NCBI GenBank assembly: GCA_030867875.1
Contig: JAOWCC010001589.1
Span: 146,789,745 to 146,853,744, forward strand
Reading direction: 5' to 3'
Source of the DNA: Actinernus sp. WN-2022
Lineage: Eukaryota; Cnidaria; Anthozoa; Actiniaria; Actinernidae
Length of the DNA stretch: 64,000 nucleotides
Shown: positions 34,573 through 43,383 of the stretch, piece by piece
Position numbering within the stretch: the stretch's first letter is position 1
How the letters are laid out: each line of letters starts with the position of its first letter
The notes under the pieces: generated by a model
The model's input: the letters and a program-made list of their open reading frames with translations, nothing else
Databases searched by the model: none
What the model was told of the DNA's origin: nothing
Program-made: the position numbers and the translations under genes

Positions 34573-35103
34573 CGGGGTCATTCAATCCGAAATGGGTTCG
34601 AATTCAAGTTCAGTGGATTTTTGGTTTTTGACTCTCAAAATTCACCCCCAAAACAGTCCTGAAATGGTCTAAAATTTTTGCTGGAATTAGCCATCCAGGG
34701 TTTCTAATTTTTCCCCTCTTTTTTTCTTCTTCGGCGGCCCGGGAAAGGGTTCCTTTTAATGCCGAAACCTCGTACACGCTGAATCAGGAACCGAGAGCCG
34801 TGCGTCTTTGCCTCACAAAATCTCATTCACGAGAGGCTCCTAAACTGGGATAAACCGGTTGGACTAGTTTTTGTTTACCTCGCTGGACGCGTTTGTTGAG
34901 GGGTTCTAGCTTAGAGGATCAAAGGAGCTCAGAAAAGGTGTTTAGAAAATGCAAAGTGATTACGGTTCAACGAAGGAAGGAAGAAGGGCTCCCGGGGGTG
35001 GGGGTGAGACAATTTTTGAAGAACAAGGGGTAGGGGGAGATGTTTTTCAGAGGCTTCTTAGACCCCAGGTGTTCAAGTCGAACCAAAAACGGATCGAATT
35101 CCA
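34573..35103. other. Spacer between divergent promoters
   Basis: About 530 bp separate the leftward leader promoter from the rightward polymerase promoter. No coding frame is supported. A purine-rich stretch (GGGGTGGGGGTGAGAC near 34996) is the only composition feature. Confidence 0.5.
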
Positions 35104-35191
35104 CCAATCATGAACCGTGTTCCTTCTAGAGGAACCAATTACCGGCCGAGAAAAAGGCACCAATCAGAGAGCAGGGTAAAAAACATAAAAG
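35104..35191 (+). promoter_or_regulatory. Plus-strand promoter: three CCAAT boxes plus TATA-like box
   Basis: CCAAT at 35104-35108, 35135-35139 and 35160-35164 precedes CATAAAAG at 35184-35191. The TATA-like box is about 38 bp before the ATG at 35229. It mirrors the arrangement of the leftward promoter. Confidence 0.6.
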
Positions 35192-35228
35192 CGAGCGATG
35201 AATTTTGATTTGGGTTAGTGTGAGCACG

Positions 35229-36011
35229 ATGGACTCTTGGAATTACCTAGATGAAGAAGGCAACCCAGTTACCCTCGAAGAAGAAAAAGAGGACTATGCC
35301 GTTACCCGTCAGGCGCCTCATCCCTCCCCGGGGGGAGACCCTGTGGGAGACCCAGGGGGAGACCCAGAGGACGATCTCGCGTACGAAGAAATAAATCCGT
35401 GGTACAACGTCGAGGATTTGTTCGCCTTCCTGGAGGATGTGGATTTCCCCCCGGGGGTAGACTCCTCCTCGCAAGAACCGTTTACATTCCCCGAGATGGA
35501 GGCTCTAGAGACCGCCACCACCGAGGAGCAAATAGAAAAAGCCGTCGAGGCGCTGAATCTCCCCGACGTGCTTCCGGAAGTGACGGCACAAGATCTGGAA
35601 AGTTCATTTCGCTCAGACTATTGGCAAAAACGGTCCCTCAACCTCTCGTGGGGAAAAATCGGTACCAAGTCCCCCAAGAGGAAGGACCACGAGGAGAATC
35701 ACGAGGAGGACAACGAGGAGGACCACGAGGAGAACTACGAGGAGGACAACGAGGACGATTTCGAGCCTGAGAAATGTCTCCACGCCTTGTTTCCCAACGG
35801 CAAACGAGGGAGTGAACAACAGGGAGGAGGAGGGAAAAAGAAGAAAATCAGCGCCGCCGCTGCCGTGGAGGAAGAGGAAGAGGAGGAGGAGGAGGAGGAG
35901 GAAGTCTTTGAACTCCTACAAACCCGGACCAGAGCGTGTAAAAAGTTCAAGACGACCTGCAAGGACTACGAACTAAACATAAGGATGCGACCCCGCGCGA
36001 CTCTGCCCGAG
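35229..36011 (+). CDS. Acidic N-terminal exon, probably spliced to the DNA polymerase
   Basis: The first ATG (GCACGATGG context) is at 35229; the frame runs to a stop at 36041 if unspliced (270 codons). It is strongly acidic, with a tandem HEEN/HEED/NEED array encoded by a 12-bp minisatellite (about 35690-35757) and a long Glu run, separated by a KRG...GGGKKKK basic patch. No known domain. GAG followed by GTAAGG at 36009-36017 is a strong donor in phase 0. The acceptor at 36360 enters the polymerase frame in phase 0. The simplest reading is one gene whose product carries this extension, with intron retention giving a short acidic protein. In protein-primed polymerases N-terminal regions may relate to the priming protein; nothing here proves that role. 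Confidence 0.65.
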
Positions 36012-36360
36012 GTAAGGATTGACTACACTATTTTGGCATGACGTCACAGCGCGCGGCGAGGTGGCGCCTAGTGTTAAATCTCCTGTTGCAAGAAGCAGGG
36101 GATCGAGCGCCAAGCGTAAGGGTTCGAGTCCCCGTGAGGAAATCCAATTTTTTTTTTCTTTTTCTTCTTGATCTTCCCTAGCCGGACTACACTTTTTTAT
36201 TTATTATTTTTAATTGTTGTAATTTTTAATAAAAAAATATTAAAAACATTAAATATTTTTTTTTTTTAAATCTTTTTTAATTTTTAATTTTTTAAATTTA
36301 TTTATGTATTATTTATTTTATTTTATTTTATTTATTTTATGTATTATTTTTTATGGACAG
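36012..36360 (+). other. Predicted 349-bp intron between acidic exon and polymerase
   Basis: Donor GTAAGG at 36012 and acceptor ATGGACAG ending 36360, with an AT-rich, T-rich interior and both junctions in phase 0. The polymerase frame begins inside this intron with a Tyr/Phe/Ile-rich stretch unlike any polymerase, then becomes polymerase-like exactly after the acceptor. The first 110 bases hold a Pol III-type box arrangement annotated separately. Confidence 0.7.
36061..36157 (+). ncRNA. Possible Pol III small RNA (tRNA-like promoter boxes and T-run)
   Basis: GGTTCGAGTCC at 36121-36131 is an exact match to the B-box consensus, an A-box-like TGGCGCCTAGTG lies at 36062-36073, and a run of ten T at 36148-36157 would end transcription. 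I could not fold it into a full tRNA: the acceptor stem is absent and the T stem is only about three pairs. It could be a tRNA relic, a SINE head, or a short viral Pol III RNA. Confidence 0.3.
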
Positions 36361-39300
36361 GCTCTTCAAGACGTCACGACCGTGTTAGAGAGTGTCCTGG
36401 AGACCACCCTAGGGGAGGCCGAGCCGCAAGACAGAGTACGCCTGACCCTAGACGCCCCGCATCTGGAGTACCCGTTGGCTTTTCCCTACCTGATGAGGTC
36501 CACCCTCACCCCCGCCCTGATCATGGCCAGAATTGGGGAGATCACCCAATCGAATGAAGAATTCCTACTGCGGGGCCGCTTCCACATCCATGTGTTTCAC
36601 GTGAAAATACCCAGAGCGGGAGGAGCGCGTCCGCCCCGTTGCTGTACGACCGACTTGGAAAAATTTCGAAAATTAGATGAACTATGCATGGCCAGAGGAT
36701 TGGTCACGGCCCTGGCCCGGGAGCAGAACCATCCTCTTTACCACGAAATAAGGCGAGGGAAACCCCGACAACGGTCTCTAGCCTTGGAGCTCCACCGCCA
36801 GGCAGGCGTTCCTCTTCGACGCTGTGGGATCCCGGAGCTCAAACGATTCCAAGCCTATTTGGCAGATCAAGGGGTAGAAGTGAATCTGGTTTCCCGAGAG
36901 CATATGAATAGCATTATCTACTCGGGCCATATCCCTGAGGCCCGCTACCGCGTGTACCTCTACCAAACCGAGAACCACCACTATGACGTCATCACCAACA
37001 TGAGGGGTCTCCTGAATGCCAAATACTTCTGCCCCCTCTGCCACAAGACCTACAACGACCCTAGATACCACGCTTGTGACACGACCTGTGTCTGTTGTGG
37101 GGTCAAAGACTGCTCTCCCCTCGCCCCTGGGGAGAAATTTTCTTGGAGAAAATGTGACTCATGCCGGCGGTGGTTCAAGAGTGGGGCCTGCTTCGACAAC
37201 CACCGTCGTCCCCTCCCCCGCCGGACGGGGCATGGGAGTCTCACCACCAGAATATGGAGTTCGTGCGAACGGTACACACGTTGTGCCCAGTGCGGGGTGA
37301 CGGTAGACCATCTGTCTCGAGGCCGAACCGGCGATCACGTGTGCGGAGAATACCGTTGCCGGAGTTGCCACGCGATTGTCCCCCCGGACCACTTGTGTAC
37401 CATGCAAGTGGCGGACCAACAAGTTCTACGCCTAGCCCCAGGAGGAGGAGGTGGAGGAGAAGAGGATGAAGATGCCTACGCGTCCCTCCTGGCGGAAGAA
37501 GAGGAGACAGAGAGAGCCGCCGCAGAAGACGAGGGAGACAAGTTCCGGTACCTGTTCTTTGACTTTGAAGCCATGCCCCTGGAAGCGCAGCACGTGGTCA
37601 ACTTTGCGGGGGTCTCGAAAGTGTGCGATCTCTGTGTGACGTCAGACTTACCCACCTGCACTCAATGTGGTCCACGGAAAGTAGAGTTCCGAGGCCCCAC
37701 GGCCCTCCCCCAATTCTGCGACTGGCTCTTCTCGGGGGATCACGAAAACTACGTGTGCCTAGCCCACAACGCTATGGGGTACGACTCGTACCCCATCCTG
37801 GAATACCTCTTCAAGAATGCCATAAAACCTAAAGTGCTCTTTCGCGGTGGCAAAGCAATGGTGGTGGACATCATCGACTACAAGTTGGTCATCAAGGATT
37901 CCCTCCTCTTCATCCCACTGGCCCTCAAACAATTTCCCGTCACGTTTGGGTTCCAGACCGAAAACCTCAACAAGCTGGATTTTCCCATCTTTTTTAACAA
38001 ACCAGAGCATCAGCAGTATGTGGGGCCACTACCAGCCCTGCATTATCACGAACCGGATTCGCTGAGCCCGCAAGGCAAAGAAGAACTGGTGGCCTGGCAT
38101 GCGGCCGAACGGGACAAGGGTACGGTGTTCGATTTCCAGAAAGAGTTGGCCCTCTATTGCCACCGGGATGTCGCCATCTTACAGCGGGCCTGTTTGGCAT
38201 TCCGAACAATAATGATGAAAGCGGCGGGGATAGATCCCTTTACCAGGACCGTGACCCTCGCCTCCATGTGCAACCTAGTATTCCGCAAGAAATTCCTCAG
38301 ACCGAACACCATTGCGGTCTTGCCACGGCTTGGCTACCGCCCCAAGGATGTCCAGTCGGTATTGGCGCTCCAATGGCTGGCCCACGTGGAGCGGCGGGAC
38401 GGGATTCAGATCCAGCACGCGGGCAATCTCGGAGAGAAGCATGTGGGCCCCTACAAACTGGACGGGTACCACGCCGCCACCCACACGGCCTACGAAATAA
38501 ATGGCTGTTTCTGGCACGGCTGCGACCGTTGCACCCATCCAGAGAGAGTGCATCCCCTACTTCATTGTACCATGAAAACGTTGGCCGACCGGACCCGAGA
38601 CAAAATGTTGTACCTGAGTCAGCAAGGGTACAGCGTGGTCCCGATCAGGGAGTGTGAAGTCCGGGCGGCCATGGTCTTGGACCCGACCATCGTTGCCCTA
38701 GCGCCCATCCCTCAAACCCAGCTTCCCCTCAACCCCAAGAAAGCGTTCTTTGGAGGGCGAACCAACGGGATCAAGACGTACTGGGAAGCGAGCGAGGGAG
38801 AATGGGGGAGAGAATGGACGGAGGCGCTGGATGTGTGCTCCCTATACCCCTGGGTGCAAAAAACACAACGGTTTCGGCTGGGCCATCCAGACATCCTTAC
38901 CGAAAATCTAGACCCTACCCTCCCGTACGAGGGGTTAATCCACCTGAAGATTCTACCGCCACGCCGCCTATTTTTCCCGGTCCTCCCGACGCACGTGGGG
39001 GAGAAACTGCTGTTTACCCTCTGCCGGACCTGCGCCGAAGACAAGAACCAGGTCCCCTGCGCACACGACGACGAGGCCCGGGCTTTGACAGGCACTTGGG
39101 TGAGCCACGAACTCCACGAGGCCCTGCGCCAAGGCTACCGGGTCCTGGAAGTGTACCGGGTATGGCATTATCCCGAGTCGGAGCAATACGATCCCGCCAC
39201 CGGGACCCAGGGATTGTTCACGGGCTACGTGAACACTTTCCTCAAGATGAAACAGGAAGCGAGCGGGTGGCCGCCCGGGTGTCACACCGACGCTGAGAAA

Positions 39301-40068
39301 GCCTCTTTTATAGAGAGTTATCGGGTGGCCACGGGGATTTTACTGGAGTGGGACAAGATCGCGTTCAACGCGGGGATGCGGGCCCTGGCGAAATGGATGC
39401 TCAACACTTTGTGGGGCAAGTTCGGCCAGAAGCAGAACCCTCGCCGGTCGGAATACGTCACCGAACTGGACCGCTACTTCGAGCTCATGATGAGCGACGA
39501 GTTTGAAGTGCAGGACATACTGTTTGTGCACGAAGACATGGTGCAGGTCCACTACCACGCCACCCCCAATTACATTGACTCCAATCCCCACACCAACGTC
39601 GTGTTTGCCGCCTACACCACAGCCCATGCACGCCTGAAATTGTATTCTTACTTCCACCTCTTGAAGGAACGGCTCGTCTACCACGATACGGACAGCATCT
39701 ATTTCACACAGAAAGTAGGCCAAGTGGCGCCCCCGATCGGTCGATTTCTAGGCGACATGACCAACGAATTGAAAGAAGGGGAACACATTGTCCGTTTTGC
39801 CTGTACCGGGCCCAAGAGTTACGGGTATGAAACGAGTCATGGCCGCACCGTCTGCAAAGTGAGAAATCGGGCGATCGTAAACCTCGAGACCATGGTGGCC
39901 ATGGTGCAAGGTCAAGGGGAGCCCACACGGACGGTGGTGACGCCGCACGCCATCCACCGCAACACCCAAGACAGGACGTTACACACCCGCCCAGAGACCA
40001 AGACCTTCAAGGTGGTCTACGACAAGAGGGTACTCCACGGCTATCAGAGCTACCCTTACGGCTACTAA
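36361..40068 (+). CDS. polB: Protein-primed family B DNA polymerase (main exon)
   Basis: This is the replicative polymerase of the element, about 1235 residues in this exon. The N-terminal third has several Cys-rich zinc-binding knots (36988-37410: CPLCHK, CVCC, CDSC, CAQC, CRSC). The exonuclease domain has DFE at 37561, a second exonuclease motif with AHNAMGYDS near 37765, and YCHRDVAIL with its Asp near 38168. The polymerase domain has motif A DVCSLYP (Asp at 38830), motif B LNTLWGKFG (about 39400) and motif C YHDTDSIYF (catalytic Asp pair near 39685-39693). The block YEINGCFWHGC near 38490 is typical of Polinton and related viral polymerases. No internal stop or frameshift is seen. The upstream ATG at 36304 lies in the predicted intron and is unlikely to be used. 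The gene ends tail to tail with the leftward gene cluster. Confidence 0.97.
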   Translation, partial: ALQDVTTVLESVLETTLGEAEPQDRVRLTLDAPHLEYPLAFPYLMRSTLTPALIMARIGEITQSNEEFLLRGRFHIHVFHVKIPRAGGARPPRCCTTDLEKFRKLDELCMARGLVTALAREQNHPLYHEIRRGKPRQRSLALELHRQAGVPLRRCGIPELKRFQAYLADQGVEVNLVSREHMNSIIYSGHIPEARYRVYLYQTENHHYDVITNMRGLLNAKYFCPLCHKTYNDPRYHACDTTCVCCGVKDCSPLAPGEKFSWRKCDSCRRWFKSGACFDNHRRPLPRRTGHGSLTTRIWSSCERYTRCAQCGVTVDHLSRGRTGDHVCGEYRCRSCHAIVPPDHLCTMQVADQQVLRLAPGGGGGGEEDEDAYASLLAEEEETERAAAEDEGDKFRYLFFDFEAMPLEAQHVVNFAGVSKVCDLCVTSDLPTCTQCGPRKVEFRGPTALPQFCDWLFSGDHENYVCLAHNAMGYDSYPILEYLFKNAIKPKVLFRGGKAMVVDIIDYKLVIKDSLLFIPLALKQFPVTFGFQTENLNKLDFPIFFNKPEHQQYVGPLPALHYHEPDSLSPQGKEELVAWHAAERDKGTVFDFQKELALYCHRDVAILQRACLAFRTIMMKAAGIDPFTRTVTLASMCNLVFRKKFLRPNTIAVLPRLGYRPKDVQSVLALQWLAHVERRDGIQIQHAGNLGEKHVGPYKLDGYHAATHTAYEINGCFWHGCDRCTHPERVHPLLHCTMKTLADRTRDKMLYLSQQGYSVVPIRECEVRAAMVLDPTIVALAPIPQTQLPLNPKKAFFGGRTNGIKTYWEASEGEWGREWTEALDVCSLYPWVQKTQRFRLGHPDILTENLDPTLPYEGLIHLKILPPRRLFFPVLPTHVGEKLLFTLCRTCAEDKNQVPCAHDDEARALTGTWVSHELHEALRQGYRVLEVYRVWHYPESEQYDPATGTQGLFTGYVNTFLKMKQEASGWPPGCHTDAEKASFIESYRVATGILLEWDKIAFNAGMRALAKWMLNTLWGKFGQKQNPRRSEYVTELDRYFELMMSDEFEVQDILFVHEDMVQVHYHATPNYIDSNPHTNVVFAAYTTAHARLKLYSYFHLLKERLVYHDTDSIYFTQKVGQVAPPIGRFLGDMTNELKEGEHIVRFACTGPKSYGYETSHGRTVCKVRNRAIVNLETMVAMVQGQGEPTRTVVTPHAIHRNTQDRTLHTRPETKTFKVVYDKRVLHGYQSYPYGY

Positions 40069-40098
40069 AGAAAACAAAGAGACTCTAGAAGAAATGTT

Positions 40099-40156
40099 TT
40101 TATTGTAATAAATAGTTCAGTTCCTTTGAGCTGTGATACTAAAGTCTCAGTCTTTA
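40099..40156. terminator. Convergent polyadenylation signals
   Basis: AATAAA on the plus strand at 40107-40112 lies about 40 bp after the polymerase stop. On the minus strand AATAAA (read as TTTATT) lies at 40099-40104 and again at about 40151-40156, serving the leftward genes. The two transcription units therefore end within a few tens of bases of each other. Confidence 0.7.
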
Positions 40157-40158
40157 TT

Positions 40159-40416
40159 TTAGAGGAACTCCATCTTGTAAGGCTTGAGTCTTGGATGCTT
40201 GCGCAGGAATCCTTCCCAAATACAAATATAATAGACCAACGCCACATAGAATCCATAATAGGTTCCTTCGCAGTCGCTCAGCACATACTGCTTCCTTTCG
40301 CCTTCGCTCAGGTATTCTTCCATCCAGTTCCCAAACGTAGAATAGCACATGTGGCACTCGCCCACAATGACATCGCCGCCGCCCTCAGCTCCATAGAAAG
40401 TAATATCTAGACCCAT
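40159..40416 (-). CDS. Small hypothetical protein (starts MGLDITFYG)
   Basis: An 85-codon frame from an ATG at 40416; an upstream GTG at 40425 is not needed. It opens MGLDITFYGAEGG and contains CHMCYSTFGNWMEEY and a Trp/Tyr-rich C-terminal half. The opening resembles small hypothetical proteins beginning MGLD in phages and other viruses, but that is only an impression. It is the last gene of the leftward cluster, just before the polyadenylation signals. Function unknown. Confidence 0.55.
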   Translation of the reverse strand: MGLDITFYGAEGGGDVIVGECHMCYSTFGNWMEEYLSEGERKQYVLSDCEGTYYGFYVALVYYICIWEGFLRKHPRLKPYKMEFL

Positions 40417-40471
40417 GACGTTCACACTTGAAGAGCAACGAGTAATGAGTGAGAATTGTAAAAGTCTTTTT

Positions 40472-40720
40472 TCAAGTCTTTTTCTTCAGGTGTTTTACGT
40501 TCCACCGGCTGATACTCTTGCCTTTGCGCTTGCCCGAAGTGGTCGTCGTTCGGGTCGTTGTTTCGGTACGGCCGTCTTTCGATTTGCGACTCGTGATCTT
40601 GCGCACGGTTTGCGTTCCCCCTGACTTCCTCCTTTTCTTCCTCAATCGGTTCGCTTGGCCGACACGGCGTTGCCAGAGCGCTTGTCCCAATCCCGCGGGT
40701 CTCGTTAGGGTTCGTGCCAT
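40472..40720 (-). CDS. Small very basic protein
   Basis: 82 residues, ATG at 40720. Rich in Arg/Lys/Thr/Ser (LRKKRRKS, TTTRTTTTSGKRKGK) and ending RWNVKHLKKK. The end resembles that of the other basic protein at 41809-41519 (TRWTVKRHKRKK), suggesting the two are duplicates or share a signal. DNA-condensing core proteins of this composition are common in adeno-like virions; that role is inference. Confidence 0.6.
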   Translation of the reverse strand: MARTLTRPAGLGQALWQRRVGQANRLRKKRRKSGGTQTVRKITSRKSKDGRTETTTRTTTTSGKRKGKSISRWNVKHLKKKT

Positions 40721-40739
40721 GGCAACAATGAAGGGGGAT

Positions 40740-41555
40740 TTAGAAAGGACTCCAATTTAAAGGCGGTTTTTCAGGGGGGCCTCTGCCAAAAGAGAGGCGG
40801 CGGCTACCCCCACGGGGACCCACACGGGGACCCCCGCGGGAAAAGGCTTTGTAGGGGGTCATGGAGAACGGTGTTTCCTCTCGGCGGGGCGGGGGCTCTT
40901 TGTAGGGTAGTTCTTCTGGAGTCGCGGCGGTGCGTTTAGGCCGGGGCGTGTACTCTTTCTTCTTGGAGATGAGATCGCGGGGGTGGCGGACGAGATCTTT
41001 AGGAATTTTTTCTTCCGCTAGAAATTGCATGAAATCACGGTAGCCGGGCGACGTGCGGGTGGAAGAAGGATGCACCGCTTCTTTAATCAGATCGGCAATT
41101 TGACTGCCCGGCAGGGTTTGCCCGTAGAGTTTCACTTCCCCTTGCGCATTCCAGGTAATTTTCTGGGCTCCTTTCAACTTCAACAGATTGACCAGCACCG
41201 ACGCTAAAGGTTTGCTGGAGGGGGGTACGCGGCGCAAAGCACCCCTTTGACTCTGGGTTAACACTTTGGCTGCCACGACCGTAAAGGGACTAGGCTCAAG
41301 GGTTTCACGACGTCGGACGTATTTTTGGAGTAAATCTTGAAATTGGTCGGCGCTTGCCGGTTTCTCTGGGTTTTCTAGGACCTGCGCCATGGCCGTTTGG
41401 TACTGGCTGAGCACTTTAACCCCTTTGGTCGTGTCCACACGAAGCTGTTGTTCCAACCACCGCATAGACTCTTCCGGCACCAAGACCATGCGCATAGGGT
41501 TCTTCCCCTCGGCCTCTTTCATCGCTTTTTTCGTTTGTGTCGCTTCACGGTCCAT
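40740..41555 (-). CDS. Conserved Polinton protein (GSxIxDL domain; PY-like)
   Basis: 271 residues from an ATG at 41555, overlapping the previous gene by 37 bases; Met codons further in (before MVLVPEES) are plausible alternative starts. The middle shows a two-part pattern that I recognise from Polinton and adintovirus proteins. A helical segment (SVLVNLLKLKGAQKITWNAQGEVKLYG, split by me at ITW) leads into PGSQIADLIKEAV and then GYRDFMQFLAEEKIPKDLV. The C-terminal 70 residues are Pro/Arg/Gly-rich. Family function is not established to my knowledge; a virion-associated role is likely from its position among capsid genes. Confidence 0.75.
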   Translation of the reverse strand: MDREATQTKKAMKEAEGKNPMRMVLVPEESMRWLEQQLRVDTTKGVKVLSQYQTAMAQVLENPEKPASADQFQDLLQKYVRRRETLEPSPFTVVAAKVLTQSQRGALRRVPPSSKPLASVLVNLLKLKGAQKITWNAQGEVKLYGQTLPGSQIADLIKEAVHPSSTRTSPGYRDFMQFLAEEKIPKDLVRHPRDLISKKKEYTPRPKRTAATPEELPYKEPPPRREETPFSMTPYKAFSRGGPRVGPRGGSRRLSFGRGPPEKPPLNWSPF

Positions 41556-41809
41556 CGCGTCACGGAAATTCCCACTGGGGCTGCTGGAGGGTGGTGTGGG
41601 GCCCGCTTCCTTTTCCCTGTCTGGGATTTCTTCTTGGGCGGCCGCGTCTTATTCTTTCTTTGGATTTTCTTCGCTGCCCGCACAGTCCTGCTGACTTTTT
41701 TTCCCGGCAGGGTTTGACGTTGCCTTTTTCGCAGGCGGGCTAGAAACAACTGCCACCGGGCAGGGTCTGTACCCTCGGGCGCCGGCCAGTTGCGGATTGG
41801 TTGGACCAT
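41519..41809 (-). CDS. Small basic protein, probable virion core component
   Basis: 96 residues, ATG at 41809. The N-terminal third is mixed (NWPAPEGTDPARWQLFLARL). The rest is Lys/Arg-rich with GKRKRAPHHPP and a C-terminal TRWTVKRHKRKKR like that of the protein at 40720-40472. It sits directly after the pX-like gene with no spacer. Likely nucleic-acid binding; not assigned to a family. Confidence 0.6.
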   Translation of the reverse strand: MVQPIRNWPAPEGTDPARWQLFLARLRKRQRQTLPGKKVSRTVRAAKKIQRKNKTRPPKKKSQTGKRKRAPHHPPAAPVGISVTRWTVKRHKRKKR

Positions 41810-42334
41810 TCAGGACCAGATATAACGTTGACTCAGTTCTTGGGCGTACTCTTCCGGGGAAGGGTATGGGTTAGAGTAGTTTGGGTTAATATAACCTCCG
41901 GATTGCTCCAGAGCTTTCTTGGCTCCGTAAGCCACACCTCCACTGATAGCTCCGGCGGCGGCCGCTTTGGCAGCAAAAACGGCGGCTGCAATGAGAGCGG
42001 CGGTCGTGAAAATGAAGCCTCCTCGCTGGCCCACGGCCTTTTTAAGCTTGGCTTTCTGCACCGCTGTCGAGGAGGAGAGCAGAATCCTTTTCCTCACGGC
42101 CGGCGGCAGGGCTTTGTTGGCTATTTTTCGAAGTTTCACCTTGATGGGAGCAAAGACTTTCTTGGCGCGGGCCCCTATCGGAAAAGATCCACGCAAGGCG
42201 TTGTGCACCACTTCACTGACGGCGTTGATTTGAGTGTGACTCGCGGCCCGGATGAGTTTCTTTTTCTGACCGAGATCCGCTTTGGCAAATTGTCGGATGA
42301 ACAGCGCGTGACGTTGAAGCAAGGGGGAGGCCAT
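41810..42334 (-). CDS. pX-like core/minor capsid protein
   Basis: 174 residues from the ATG at 42334 (the frame is open further upstream only to a GTG). The N-terminal half matches the conserved pattern of Polinton pX-like proteins: a run of helices around RHALFIRQFAKADLGQKKKL, QINAVSEVVHNALRGSFPI, then basic KVKLRKIANKAL. GQRGGFIFTTAALIAAAVFAAKAA follows as a hydrophobic, Ala-rich segment that could insert in membrane. The C-terminus is polar (NPNYSNPYPSPEEYAQ). It is named for adenovirus core protein X by family analogy. It lies between the packaging ATPase and the basic proteins. Confidence 0.75.
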   Translation of the reverse strand: MASPLLQRHALFIRQFAKADLGQKKKLIRAASHTQINAVSEVVHNALRGSFPIGARAKKVFAPIKVKLRKIANKALPPAVRKRILLSSSTAVQKAKLKKAVGQRGGFIFTTAALIAAAVFAAKAAAAGAISGGVAYGAKKALEQSGGYINPNYSNPYPSPEEYAQELSQRYIWS

Positions 42335-42364
42335 CACCACAACTGAACGATTTCCCTGCGGCAC

Positions 42365-43330
42365 TTAGGCTATAAAGCTAACCCAATTCGATTTGTCCAG
42401 GGACTTCTGGGATCGTAAAGCACGTTGTCTCTGGCTTAGAAAAGGAGGATGGAAGGGGGATTTGTTGGGTCTCTTCCACACGGCCCCCTGAAGCTCTTGG
42501 ATTCTTTTTACCGTCTTCTTCTTTTTCTTAGTACCCCCTCGTTGCTCTCTTAGTTGCAGTGGCTTTCCTACAAGGTGCTTTTGTAGTTTGGTGTAGAGCT
42601 TGGGGTAGGACAAACCAGGTATCACAACCTTGGGGGTTTGGGAGAGGAGTTTCAACAGGTCCAGCGCATTGCCCACCCCCTTTTGATCCTCCTCCAGCAC
42701 GTAGGCGCGATGCTGTTGTCCCTCCTCGGAGAAAATGTTGGTGCGCAACCGGATTTGGGGCGGGGTCCGGGGGTGCAGGTCGAAGAGGAGGTAGCCAAAG
42801 GGGCGTTGGGTCGCGTCCTGATAGGCCCTCATCACTGCCGGTACTTGCCCCGGAAAGGCCTGCTCGGCCAATCTCCGGACTTGTAATGAATCCCGAGCGT
42901 TTTTAAAAGGCACCAGGTAGTGGGCGTTGATGGAAATGGTACGCGCGTACTTGCCTGGCGGGAAAATGTTCTGGGTCAGGTACAGCACCGTAATGTTGCG
43001 GTGGTGCGAGCCTTTGGTGAACAGGTCCACTACCCGCTCGTCCTTGGAGCCTTCTTTCATCAAATCGTCCAGGATCAAGAGGCCCGGTTTGCCGCGAAAG
43101 GGGGCGTACGGGTCGTCGGGGAGACCCTCCACAAAAGTCACCCCCAATTGTTTCTGCAGGGTGGTGAACCGGGGTTGCCAGGCGCTGCCATAGCAGTACA
43201 CGATCGTGAGGGGTTGCTGGGTGAAAAGGGATTTCGCGTGGCGCAGAAGTCTTTCGGTGAACACCGTTTTGCCCGATTGACTCTGACCCGTGATCAAGAT
43301 ATTGCAGGGCGTTTGGAAACGGACATCCAT
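42365..43330 (-). CDS. FtsK/HerA-type genome-packaging ATPase
   Basis: 321 residues, ATG at 43330. Walker A GQSQSGKT at 15-22, Walker B LLILDDL at 84-90 and a sensor-like TQN at 119-121 place it in the A32/FtsK-HerA ATPases that pump DNA into preformed capsids of Polintons and related viruses. The basic C-terminal tail (GTKKKKKTVKR) may contact DNA. Length is normal and no break is seen. The start immediately follows the protease gene. Confidence 0.92.
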   Translation of the reverse strand: MDVRFQTPCNILITGQSQSGKTVFTERLLRHAKSLFTQQPLTIVYCYGSAWQPRFTTLQKQLGVTFVEGLPDDPYAPFRGKPGLLILDDLMKEGSKDERVVDLFTKGSHHRNITVLYLTQNIFPPGKYARTISINAHYLVPFKNARDSLQVRRLAEQAFPGQVPAVMRAYQDATQRPFGYLLFDLHPRTPPQIRLRTNIFSEEGQQHRAYVLEEDQKGVGNALDLLKLLSQTPKVVIPGLSYPKLYTKLQKHLVGKPLQLREQRGGTKKKKKTVKRIQELQGAVWKRPNKSPFHPPFLSQRQRALRSQKSLDKSNWVSFIA

Positions 43331-43383
43331 CACGCCTCACCCCTTCCCAAGAATAACAAGACAGAGAGGTGGGTTTCCTGGTT

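Noticed and set aside
35613..35962. Minus-strand frames with Val/Leu and Ser runs
   Set aside because: They are the antisense of the acidic minisatellite and the Glu run of the plus-strand exon.
36055..36145. Functional tRNA gene in the intron
   Set aside because: B box is perfect but no acceptor stem and only a three-pair T stem can be formed.
36304..36360. ATG at 36304 as the polymerase start
   Set aside because: The first 19 codons are AT-rich intron-like sequence; polymerase similarity and a splice acceptor begin at 36361.
37050..39969. Many antisense frames inside the polymerase gene
   Set aside because: Arise from high GC content; the plus-strand frame has all polymerase motifs.
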